From: Peptococcaceae bacterium
Lineage (GTDB): Bacteria; Bacillota; UBA994
Length of the DNA: 64,000 nt
Direction of reading: 5' to 3'
NCBI GenBank assembly: GCA_018334055.1
Contig: JAGXSS010000039.1
Coordinates: 1-64,000 of the forward strand
A program made the position numbers and the translations under genes. Positions 19,995-27,982 of the stretch are shown piece after piece. Positions within the stretch are counted from its first letter, which is position 1. The number at the start of each line of letters is the position of its first letter. The notes beneath the pieces were generated by a model, which worked only from the letters and a program-made list of their open reading frames with translations, was not told the origin of the DNA and made no database searches.

Positions 19995-20497
19995 CTTTTG
20001 TTTGCCCCCAGAGCTAAAAATCTCACTTCTCGTGCCAAGCACTTTGGCACCTCCACATGCACCACCGCGGTACGGTCAAAACGCGGTGGGTTCTGCACGC
20101 GCACAATCTTACCGACACCTATTTGTTGCCCGCCCCGATTTAAGACACCCACCATAGTCCCTACTTCCGGCAAGGGCGCAAATTCATAGGGCAACTTGAT
20201 GAGCGCCGTGTCCTCCGAGTACCGCTCATCCACCACAAAGATCGCGAGCCCCGGACAATTGGCCACACAAATGGCACAGCCATTGCAGAGCGCGGGGTCA
20301 AAATCCGGCAAGTCGTTAATATCAACAAAGGGCTTAATCGCCCCCTGAGGACAGGATGTGGCGCAGGGGTTACAGGGTATCTTTTGAAAACACTCTATGA
20401 TGGCCACCGGCCCAAGGGCTAGGCGCACCTCGCTCGGGGAGACACGCTTGAGGTCGTCGGTGCTCGGCACGCCAGTCTGTTTAAGCATGTTGCTCAT
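19991..20497 (-). CDS. 4Fe-4S dicluster ferredoxin-like subunit
   Basis: CFQKIPCNPCATSCPQGAIKP and CNGCAICVANCPGLAIFVVDE cysteine clusters. Confidence 0.85.
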   Translation of the reverse strand: MSNMLKQTGVPSTDDLKRVSPSEVRLALGPVAIIECFQKIPCNPCATSCPQGAIKPFVDINDLPDFDPALCNGCAICVANCPGLAIFVVDERYSEDTALIKLPYEFAPLPEVGTMVGVLNRGGQQIGVGKIVRVQNPPRFDRTAVVHVEVPKCLAREVRFLALGANKR

Positions 20498-21581
20498 CCC
20501 CCCTCATTTGGGCTAAGGCCAAACCCGTGCGGATTTTTTCTCCCACCGGTCCGGCGCGAAGGGCGATAAGCTGTTCTCTGGCTTGACTCATCGCTGTGTC
20601 CACGTCCACTCGAGCCAGCCCTAGGCTCTTGGCGGCGGCCAAACCGGCTAACTCACCCTCAACCATGGCGCTACTAGCCTCTTCTACGCCGGCGACATCC
20701 CCGGCAATGTAGATATGCGGCTCTGAGGTACAAAGGTTGGCATCGCGCCAGGCGACGTGGCCGCCTAACTCGGCAATGTAGGTGAGGCGGCACTGCGCCT
20801 GCCAGAGGAGGTCGGACAGGGGCGATAGCCCCACCGCCAAACAGATGGTATCGACCTCGAGAGTCTTTTCGCTGCCGGGCAGTCTCGCCCAATGACTGTC
20901 CAGGGCACAAATTTCGGCTGCTTGCACCGCATTTGTACCGATAGCTTGCATGATGGTATGCGAGGTTAAAATAGGCACCCCCGCCCGCCGCACCTTGGAG
21001 GCATGCACCAAGTATCCCCCAATATGGGGGGAGCCCTCCAAGATAGCCACCACCTCTACCCCGGCTTGCAGCAACTGATAGGAAACGATTAAGCCGATGT
21101 TCCCTGCCCCAATCATCAAAACCCGCTGCCCGGGGACAATGCCGTAGACATTCATGAGTGTCTGCACTGCTCCCGCCCCATACACCCCCGGGAGGTCATT
21201 GCCCGGAAACGCCAGCATGCGCTCGCTGGCGCCGGTGGCCACGATAAATTTCTCGGCACGAATCTTGCGATATTTCTTCTCGTGGAGCACGGTTAGCACC
21301 TTGTCGTCATAGAGACCGAGGGCCGCACACCGCAGGTAAACCTTTACATTGGTCATGCTTTGCACTTTGTTGACCAGTTGCTGGGCTATATCTATGCCAC
21401 GGGTTCCGGCATCTTGTTTTTCTGACCCAAAGAACATGTGCGTCTGTTTAATTAGTTGCCCGCCAAGGCGGTCATTTTCGTCGATGAGTAACACCTCGGC
21501 CCCGGCCGAGCCTGCGGCGATGGCGGCGCGGAGTCCGGCTGGTCCGCCGCCGATAATGCAGATATTAAACCGCTCCACCAA
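20481..21581 (-). CDS. FAD/NAD(P)-dependent oxidoreductase (HcnB/SoxA-like subunit)
   Basis: NICIIGGGPAGLRAAIAAGSAGAEVLLIDEND, FIVATGASERMLAFPGNDLPGVYGAGAVQTLMN, VLMIGAGNIGLIVSYQL, IYIAGDVAGVEEAS. Confidence 0.9.
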   Translation of the reverse strand: MVERFNICIIGGGPAGLRAAIAAGSAGAEVLLIDENDRLGGQLIKQTHMFFGSEKQDAGTRGIDIAQQLVNKVQSMTNVKVYLRCAALGLYDDKVLTVLHEKKYRKIRAEKFIVATGASERMLAFPGNDLPGVYGAGAVQTLMNVYGIVPGQRVLMIGAGNIGLIVSYQLLQAGVEVVAILEGSPHIGGYLVHASKVRRAGVPILTSHTIMQAIGTNAVQAAEICALDSHWARLPGSEKTLEVDTICLAVGLSPLSDLLWQAQCRLTYIAELGGHVAWRDANLCTSEPHIYIAGDVAGVEEASSAMVEGELAGLAAAKSLGLARVDVDTAMSQAREQLIALRAGPVGEKIRTGLALAQMRGDEQHA

Positions 21582-21879
21582 GTTCGCCTCTTCCCTGCTG
21601 TGTTTCCACCACCATACCCTCTACTAGGGGCTCCACGCAAACCCGCACATTGGGAACACCGTCTACTACCATCAGACAGGAGCTGCAAGTGCCGATAGCA
21701 CAAAAAAACCCACGCGGTCGGTGGAGGACAGCACTCTTGCTTAATTCCTTTATCCCCGCGGCATGGAGGGCGGCGGCGATAGTCTCGTTTTCATACCCTT
21801 CTAACTCTTGGCCGTTGTAGGAAAACTTAATCCTTTTTCCTCGCTCAAACTTAAGTATTGGATGTTCATTAATGCGCAT
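21565..21879 (-). CDS. [2Fe-2S]-binding subunit (HcnA-like)
   Basis: FSYNGQELEGYENETIAAALHAAGIKELSKSAVLHRPRGFFCAIGTCSSCLMVVDGVPNVRVCVEPL. Confidence 0.87.
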   Translation of the reverse strand: MRINEHPILKFERGKRIKFSYNGQELEGYENETIAAALHAAGIKELSKSAVLHRPRGFFCAIGTCSSCLMVVDGVPNVRVCVEPLVEGMVVETQQGRGELGGAV

Positions 21880-21965
21880 GTACTGCCTCCCACAGATTTT
21901 TTCCTCTATAAATATTCTACTCAACCTTAACACTACCTGCTAGATGCGCACAATGTCCACAGAAA

Positions 21966-21993
21966 AAGAGCCATGCCCAGGGGCATGGCTCTT
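21966..21993. terminator. Terminator hairpin
   Basis: AAGAGCCATGCCC-AG-GGGCATGGCTCTT downstream of the panB-like gene on the minus strand. Confidence 0.75.
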
Positions 21994-22008
21994 GGCCGGA
22001 AACATTTA

Positions 22009-22860
22009 CTACTTGTCAAACTCCCGGAAGAGTTTTTCGAACTCTTCTAAGGGGTCGATGACGCGGTAGACATGTTCTTCGCCCGGGAAGCGGCCGGCAC
22101 GCACGTCTGCTATGTAGGCCTTGAAAGCATCGGTTTCGACTTCGGCTACATTGGCGTATTTCTTGACGAACTTCGGGGTAAACGCTTCGAACTTGCCCAG
22201 TAGGTCCGCACTAATCAGGAGTTGCCCGTCGCAGGGCCCCGCCCCGATAGAATATACCGGTATCATCAGCAGCTTAGCGATAAAGGCCGTCACCTCCGGC
22301 GGCACGGCTTCTACCAAGAGCAAGGCCGCACCGGTCGCCTGCACCGCCAAGGCATCCTCGATAACCGCGCGCGCCGAGGCTGTGTCGCGCCCCTGCGCCT
22401 TGTGGCCTCCTAATTGCCCCGAGCTCTGGGGGGTCAAACCGATATGGCCCATGACCAATATGCCGGCGTCGGCGATGGCCTTGATGCGCGTCGCCACCCG
22501 CACCCCGCCCTCCAGCTTGATGCAGTCCACCTCGGCCTCTTTCACAAAGCGCCCGGCATTACGCACGGCGTCCTCATCGGAAATTTGGTAAGACAAAAAT
22601 GGCATGTCCCCAACGACAAAGGTCCCGGGGGCACCTCGGCGCACCGCCTGGCAGTGTCGCAGGCAATCTTCCATCGTCACGGGCACGGTACTCTGATAGC
22701 CTAGTACCACCATGCCGAGCGAATCCCCCACCAGGAGCATATCCATGCCGGCCTGCTCCGCAAAAGATGCCGTGGGAAAATCATAAGCGGTGACCCAAGC
22801 TACCTGTTCACCCTGTTTCTTCATCTTGCGAAAATCAAGGATATTCTTTTTCTTGGCCAT
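22009..22860 (-). CDS. PanB-family 3-methyl-2-oxobutanoate hydroxymethyltransferase (divergent)
   Basis: VTAYDFPTASFAEQAGMDMLLVGDSLGMVVLGYQSTVPVTMEDCLRHCQAVRRGA, DCIKLEGG, GHIGLTPQ, SIGAGPCDGQLLISADLLG. Confidence 0.87.
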   Translation of the reverse strand: MAKKKNILDFRKMKKQGEQVAWVTAYDFPTASFAEQAGMDMLLVGDSLGMVVLGYQSTVPVTMEDCLRHCQAVRRGAPGTFVVGDMPFLSYQISDEDAVRNAGRFVKEAEVDCIKLEGGVRVATRIKAIADAGILVMGHIGLTPQSSGQLGGHKAQGRDTASARAVIEDALAVQATGAALLLVEAVPPEVTAFIAKLLMIPVYSIGAGPCDGQLLISADLLGKFEAFTPKFVKKYANVAEVETDAFKAYIADVRAGRFPGEEHVYRVIDPLEEFEKLFREFDK

Positions 22861-22880
22861 CTCACTGCCCCCTAACTATC

Positions 22881-24137
22881 TTATAGGCGATGTAGCTTGC
22901 GAGCCGCAATAAAGGAAAGGCCTTTTTCCGTCAAGGCGCGGGCCGTGTTGTTAATCGCCTCATGCTTGTCTAGGTAGTTCCGCTCCAGTTCGACCATCTC
23001 GGCCGGGGTGAGGTCACTCTTATTGCGGAAATAATCCAGTATATCCGAAGGATGCGCGCGCGTCACTTCCCGCTCGGGGTCTCCGCCTTCGTGCTTGGCG
23101 GCAATGTTTGGCACCGTGGCGGCTATCTCTACGAGCTCGTCGCGGCGGTTGTAGGGCTGGCGCACAATGCTCTTGTAGGCCTCGGTGATGTGATGCTCAA
23201 GGCGGACATGGCCCTCCAGTCCGAGGGCACTGCGGATTGAGGAACTCTGCCGGATGGTCTCATTGTTCACCGAATTGCTGAGGTTGAAACCGGCGAGTGG
23301 GGTTGAGCCGTCAGGTCGAGCCATGAGACGGGCCATGAGCAAAGTCCAGAGCACCGAGTAGGGGTTGTCATTCCCCATAAAGACCGATATCTTAAAGCTG
23401 ATGTCAATGCCGAGTTTGTACAACATGTACCCTAAAAAGACCGTGCCGGGGTTGATGTTGAGCACTTCTTTGATGCCATAGTTGGTGTAATAGTAGAGAG
23501 TTTCGTCCACCCACTTGAGGGCGTGGTCATTCGGTTGGCCGATGCCCCCGAAGTACCCCGTGATGGTCGCCGGGCCCCCCAGGTGCACGTTAGAGCCATC
23601 TGTACCCTTGGTGTCTAGCGTTTCGACATAGCTTGCCCCTACGATTTGCATAGCCGCGGCCATGGCGAGAGTGTCCCCTTGGTCGGCCTCTTGCTCCTTC
23701 ATTTTGCGCACGCGTATGTAGCGGCCCGGCATTATTTCTTGATTTAAGATGGCCTGCTCAGCCTCGGCGATGAGCCAGGGGAAGTACTGTAGGGCGCTAA
23801 TCTCCAGCGTCACTGCCTCACCTTCGCTAAAGAACATGCGGTCGGCCTTTTCCCCCAAAACCTGGCGCCGATACTGTGAAATGGGTACAAAGGAGCCCTT
23901 ATCCCGCTCCTCAATCAGCCATTGCAGCTTAGCCAAATAGGGCGAATTCATGTTGCGTAGGCGGTTCATCAAGTTGGGCAGTTGGCGAGCGGCCTCGGCC
24001 TTGGCATTAATTTCTTGCGGCGTGCCGTACTTATTGACCACCCGTAGTAGATTCCGCACTACCTCATTATCTCTCGCGCTTAGAAAATTGTTAAACTCCT
24101 CCATTGCTTCTGGTGTCACCTTGAGTAATTCATTCAC
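22881..24137 (-). CDS. Conserved-looking protein of unknown function, 418 aa
   Basis: Long ORF closely upstream of the panB-like gene (20-nt gap); motif-rich stretch LDTKGTDGSNVHLGGPATITGYFGGIGQPNDHALKW. Family not recognised. Confidence 0.6.
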   Translation of the reverse strand: MNELLKVTPEAMEEFNNFLSARDNEVVRNLLRVVNKYGTPQEINAKAEAARQLPNLMNRLRNMNSPYLAKLQWLIEERDKGSFVPISQYRRQVLGEKADRMFFSEGEAVTLEISALQYFPWLIAEAEQAILNQEIMPGRYIRVRKMKEQEADQGDTLAMAAAMQIVGASYVETLDTKGTDGSNVHLGGPATITGYFGGIGQPNDHALKWVDETLYYYTNYGIKEVLNINPGTVFLGYMLYKLGIDISFKISVFMGNDNPYSVLWTLLMARLMARPDGSTPLAGFNLSNSVNNETIRQSSSIRSALGLEGHVRLEHHITEAYKSIVRQPYNRRDELVEIAATVPNIAAKHEGGDPEREVTRAHPSDILDYFRNKSDLTPAEMVELERNYLDKHEAINNTARALTEKGLSFIAARKLHRL

Positions 24138-24242
24138 TAAATCCTCGACCTCCTCTTCTCCTCCCTAATGTCTTCCCCATCAGGCCAGGAAATACCTGCC
24201 GGCAGGGCCGATGTGTGGCAAATAAATGTATGGGGATGGGCA

Positions 24243-24267
24243 AAGGGCAGCCTTTGCGGCTGCCCTT
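24243..24267. terminator. Terminator hairpin downstream of nhaC
   Basis: AAGGGCAGCC-TTTGC-GGCTGCCCTT. Confidence 0.7.
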
Positions 24268-24286
24268 GCTTCTGTGCAGGCCAAGA

Positions 24287-25678
24287 CTACTCGTCGGCCA
24301 ACTTAGCTATGGAGAAACCGAGGTAGCCATAGACTACGTTGATGACAGGGATCAAGAGGTTGAGAAAGGCATAAGGGAGGTAGGCCAGGGGAGAAACCCC
24401 GAGAGTGGCCATCATAAAGGCCCCGCAAGTGTTCCAAGGGATCAAGGCGGAGGTCACCGTACCGCCACCTTCAAGGGCGCGAGAAAGGTTCTTCGGCGCC
24501 AGACCACGTCGCGCATACTCGTCCTTAAAGAGACGTCCCGGCAGCACGATGGACAGATACTGGTCGGCGGCGAGAATGTTGACGGCTATACAACTGATGA
24601 TGGTACTCAACACGAGAGAACCATTGCTCTTGGCCATGGCGAATAGCTTGACGCCGATGGCGCGGAGCATGCCCGTCTTTTCTAACATGCCGCCAAATAC
24701 TAGGGCACAGACAATGAGGGCCACTGTCCACATCATGCCGTCTAATCCACCGCGGTTGAGCAGGCGGTCGACCACCGCGACGCCACTGTCGATTTCGAAG
24801 CCGTAGTGCGCCGCCGTAATAATAGCGCCCACCGAGGCGCCCTGGAATATGGCGGCAAAAAGGCCACCAGCCACCGAACCGCCGATTAGCCCTGGCAAGG
24901 CGGGAACCTTGAAGGCGATCAGCAAGATGACGATTACAGGGGGAATTAAGAGCCAGGGGGAGATGGCAAAGTTTGTCCTCAGGGCATCTAAAATCACGTT
25001 GATGCGCTCCGCATCAAGTTCCCGGCCCGCAAACCTCAAGCCGAGGATAACATAGAGGACCAATGAAATGACAAATGCAGGGATAGAGGTATAAAGCATG
25101 TGTTTTATATGGGCAAAGAGCGAACTGCCGGCCATGGCGGGAGCAAGATTCGTAGTGTCGGAAAGCGGGGAGAGTTTGTCGCCAAAGTAGGCCCCGGAGA
25201 CTACGGCGCCAGCGACCATGCCGGCTGGCATCCCTAAACCGATGCCGATGCCCGTCAGGGCTATGCCCACAGTGCCGGCAGTACCCCAAGAAGTACCTGT
25301 GGCGAGAGACACGATACAACAGATAACGAATGTGGCAGCGAGGAATACCCCAGGCGAGAGAATTTGTAGGCCGTAGTAAATCATGGCGGGGATGGTGCCG
25401 CTTAAAATCCATAGCCCAATCAAAGTGCCCACAATCATGAGTATGAGAATCGCCTGCAGGGTTGAACTCAGGGTGTCCTTAATTCCTTCCTCGAGTTCTT
25501 CCCAAGGGATACCGAGCATCGCTACCGCGACGACAGCGGCAATGATGCTACCAAAGATGAGTGGAATATGAGGGGCAGCTTCATGTACGAGAACGGCATA
25601 CGACAGGGCGGACACGACACAGATGATAGGTATAAGGGCATGAAAAATGGTAGCTTCTATCCTTTTCTTTGAAACCAC
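24287..25678 (-). CDS. NhaC-family Na+/H+ antiporter
   Basis: 463-aa polytopic protein; ATGTSWGTAGTVGIAL, SGAYFGDKLSPLSDTTNLAPAMAG, LEGGGTVTSALIPWNTCGAFM are typical NhaC motifs. Confidence 0.93.
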   Translation of the reverse strand: MVSKKRIEATIFHALIPIICVVSALSYAVLVHEAAPHIPLIFGSIIAAVVAVAMLGIPWEELEEGIKDTLSSTLQAILILMIVGTLIGLWILSGTIPAMIYYGLQILSPGVFLAATFVICCIVSLATGTSWGTAGTVGIALTGIGIGLGMPAGMVAGAVVSGAYFGDKLSPLSDTTNLAPAMAGSSLFAHIKHMLYTSIPAFVISLVLYVILGLRFAGRELDAERINVILDALRTNFAISPWLLIPPVIVILLIAFKVPALPGLIGGSVAGGLFAAIFQGASVGAIITAAHYGFEIDSGVAVVDRLLNRGGLDGMMWTVALIVCALVFGGMLEKTGMLRAIGVKLFAMAKSNGSLVLSTIISCIAVNILAADQYLSIVLPGRLFKDEYARRGLAPKNLSRALEGGGTVTSALIPWNTCGAFMMATLGVSPLAYLPYAFLNLLIPVINVVYGYLGFSIAKLADE

Positions 25679-25885
25679 TGTAGATCCCTCCTACTTTTAT
25701 TTGGGCTAAAACCTGCAACATGCCGTAGGCATCACCCTTTCTGAAATAACTCACTATTGCTTATATACTATCTAATCAACGCGGAAATGACAAGTGACAC
25801 CTTTAGGCAACTATTTAGGCTTTTCACTAGCGGTAACACATGATATCTTTACGTCATGAAACCAATCTTGTGACGGAGGGTGAGT

Positions 25886-26629
25886 ATGGACCAAGGTTGT
25901 GCCTCTCTGCGCCCGGTTTTTCTTCCCGCCGCTCATACTGCCCTTCCCAGCGCGCCTTATATGGCCCACTGGGCAGAATTTATTTGGTTGTTTTTTGTCG
26001 GTCCCAAACTGGACGAACAAGATTTAAAAAGGGAGAAAGCTCTCGTCGAGAGGGCTCGTCACGACCCCGAGGCCTTTGGCGAGCTCTATGAACAAAACTA
26101 CGATCGCATCCTAAACTACGTCGTCCGTCGGACGGCTTCTGTCGAAACTGCCCAAGACATTACCGCCGAAACATTTTATAAGGCTTATAAGAACATTGGC
26201 AAGTTCACTTGGCAAGATGTCCCCTTTCAGGCCTGGTTGTACCGCATTGCCCACAGTGAAATTGGTCTTTGGCACCGCAAGCGCTTCTCTCCTTCAGTCT
26301 CTCTCTCTTTGCTTCAAGAGCAGGGTTTTGACCCCGCTGCCGAACAGGACGTAGAAAAAGAAATACTGGCCGCCGAGGCGGAACTTCTGCGCCATCAGGA
26401 CTTCTTAATTGCGCAAAAACAGCTCGACGCCTTGCCGGAAAAATACCGCGAGGTGCTGTTTTTGCGCTTCTTTGCGGAATTGCCACTGCAAGAAATTGCC
26501 ACCGTCCTCGAAAAGCCCCTCGGGACCGTTAAATCCCTGCTCCATCGCGGCCTCGAGAAGCTGCTGATTATGACCACTGCCGCTAAAAGCAGTGCAACCC
26601 AAAGCTCCAATCGGCATTATAAAGCATAG
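25886..26629 (+). CDS. ECF-like RNA polymerase sigma factor
   Basis: DPEAFGELYEQNYDRILNYVVRRTASVETAQDITAETFYKAYKNIGKF (region 2), LPEKYREVLFLRFFAELPLQEIATVLEKPLGTVKSLLHRGLEKL (region 4). ATG 25886 has GGAGG 6 nt upstream. Confidence 0.9.
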   Translation: MDQGCASLRPVFLPAAHTALPSAPYMAHWAEFIWLFFVGPKLDEQDLKREKALVERARHDPEAFGELYEQNYDRILNYVVRRTASVETAQDITAETFYKAYKNIGKFTWQDVPFQAWLYRIAHSEIGLWHRKRFSPSVSLSLLQEQGFDPAAEQDVEKEILAAEAELLRHQDFLIAQKQLDALPEKYREVLFLRFFAELPLQEIATVLEKPLGTVKSLLHRGLEKLLIMTTAAKSSATQSSNRHYKA

Positions 26630-26641
26630 GGGGTGATGTAG

Positions 26642-27874
26642 ATGGAAAAGTACGATGTCGCCAAACTCGAAAACGCACTGCGCCAGCTTCCTCTGCCTAC
26701 CATCACTACCCCTCTGCACAAGGAAAGGCTGCGCCTGACCTTGCTCGCTGAAGTCGAAGCAACGCGGAAACGCCAACTACCATGGGCGGCTGCGGGTTTT
26801 TGGTACAGCTTTGTTCGTTTTGCCCGTCGCCGCTCCTTGTACTTGGGACTACCATTAGTCGCCGCATTGCTTTGGATAGTGCTTTGGCAGCCACTCTTTG
26901 TTACGCCCCCTACCTTGGCCTATGCCACCCTACAGGCTAACCCCGCCCTAGAGTTGAGCATCGATGCGCGGGGCAGAGTTCTTGAGATTACCCCTCTTAA
27001 CGCACAGGCGGGCTTACTTTTTACCCCACTGGCTTTTCGCCATGTATCCGCCCAAGTTGCGGTGCAGGAGATAATTTCGCGCCTTTACCGCGAAGGTTAT
27101 GTGCAGAGCGGCGGGTCCTTAGCCCTTCTAGTCCACCCCGCTCCCAATATCGACCGGGGACGCATTACTCAGCTGGCGAACGCTCTGCGCAGTAGCGCCG
27201 ACCGCTCTTTAAATGAAATTGCCTCCGGCGCGACACTGAAGGATTTTGTTGTTTCCGGAGCAGTCTCGGCTGAGTATCGCGCCGCCGGTCTCTTACCTCT
27301 CGAAATTGTTATGCTGCTTGATGAAGATTTCGAGGAGGATACAATAATCTCTCTGCTTCGTCTAAGGGAGCAACTAAGTCTAGATGAGACCACGTTTCGG
27401 GCTAGATTCCCGGGCATGGCCAAAATCGTGCGTGAGGCCCAGCGCGAAAATCTACCCCGCGATAAAGTGCTGTACCTTGGGCGTAAGTCTTTAGCCTCTG
27501 AAAAAGATGACGAGGAGGAAAAGGAAGACGACAGGGACGAGGCGGAGGTTGGGCCGCCGCGTTCGCCGCGCTTGCCGCGCGAGAGGCAGGACCAGGGGAG
27601 AAGCGACAAACCCGAAGACCGCGACGATGCAAAACGGGAGCCCCGACAAGAAAAAGATCCCAAGGATAAGGACGAATCAACCCCTCCTGGGCAAAACAGG
27701 CCCCCTCGCTCTGACGATGAAGAGGGGGACGATAGACCTGGCAGACGGGAAGGTGAGCCCCCACGCGGCGACGAAGAGCCTGATTCACCTCGCGGCGACG
27801 AAGAGCCTGATTCACCTCGCGGCGACGGAGAGCCTGACCCAAGGTATGACGAGGAGGATGACCGGAGTGACTAG
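26642..27874 (+). CDS. RsgI-like membrane anti-sigma-type protein with acidic/charged C-terminal tail
   Basis: Single TM (LYLGLPLVAALLWIVLW) followed by ATLQANPALELSIDARGRVLEITPLNAQAGLL (RsgI-like middle-domain pattern); charged low-complexity C-terminus. Confidence 0.65.
   Translation: MEKYDVAKLENALRQLPLPTITTPLHKERLRLTLLAEVEATRKRQLPWAAAGFWYSFVRFARRRSLYLGLPLVAALLWIVLWQPLFVTPPTLAYATLQANPALELSIDARGRVLEITPLNAQAGLLFTPLAFRHVSAQVAVQEIISRLYREGYVQSGGSLALLVHPAPNIDRGRITQLANALRSSADRSLNEIASGATLKDFVVSGAVSAEYRAAGLLPLEIVMLLDEDFEEDTIISLLRLREQLSLDETTFRARFPGMAKIVREAQRENLPRDKVLYLGRKSLASEKDDEEEKEDDRDEAEVGPPRSPRLPRERQDQGRSDKPEDRDDAKREPRQEKDPKDKDESTPPGQNRPPRSDDEEGDDRPGRREGEPPRGDEEPDSPRGDEEPDSPRGDGEPDPRYDEEDDRSD
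27764..27844 (+). repeat. 27-bp in-frame tandem repeat x3 (RGDEEPDSP)
   Basis: CGCGGCGACGAAGAGCCTGATTCACCT twice, plus a third divergent unit CGCGGCGACGGAGAGCCTGACCCAAGG. Confidence 0.93.
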
Positions 27875-27982
27875 AGAAAATTTCGGTTCCTCCTGCTCTT
27901 TTTGCAACCTTTCTCCGGCTTTGACATTGTAGAGGTAGAAGCAGAGAGTTACTCCGCTTACTTGATGGAAGAGGTGATCCTT

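Noticed and set aside
27402-27842. 146-aa minus-strand ORF with repeated QALRRREVN
   Set aside because: Antisense of the charged repeat region of the RsgI-like gene; the repetition only mirrors the sense-strand 27-bp repeat.
27764-27844. Possible CRISPR-like array
   Set aside because: Units are directly adjacent with no spacers and are in frame inside a CDS; no cas genes in the window.
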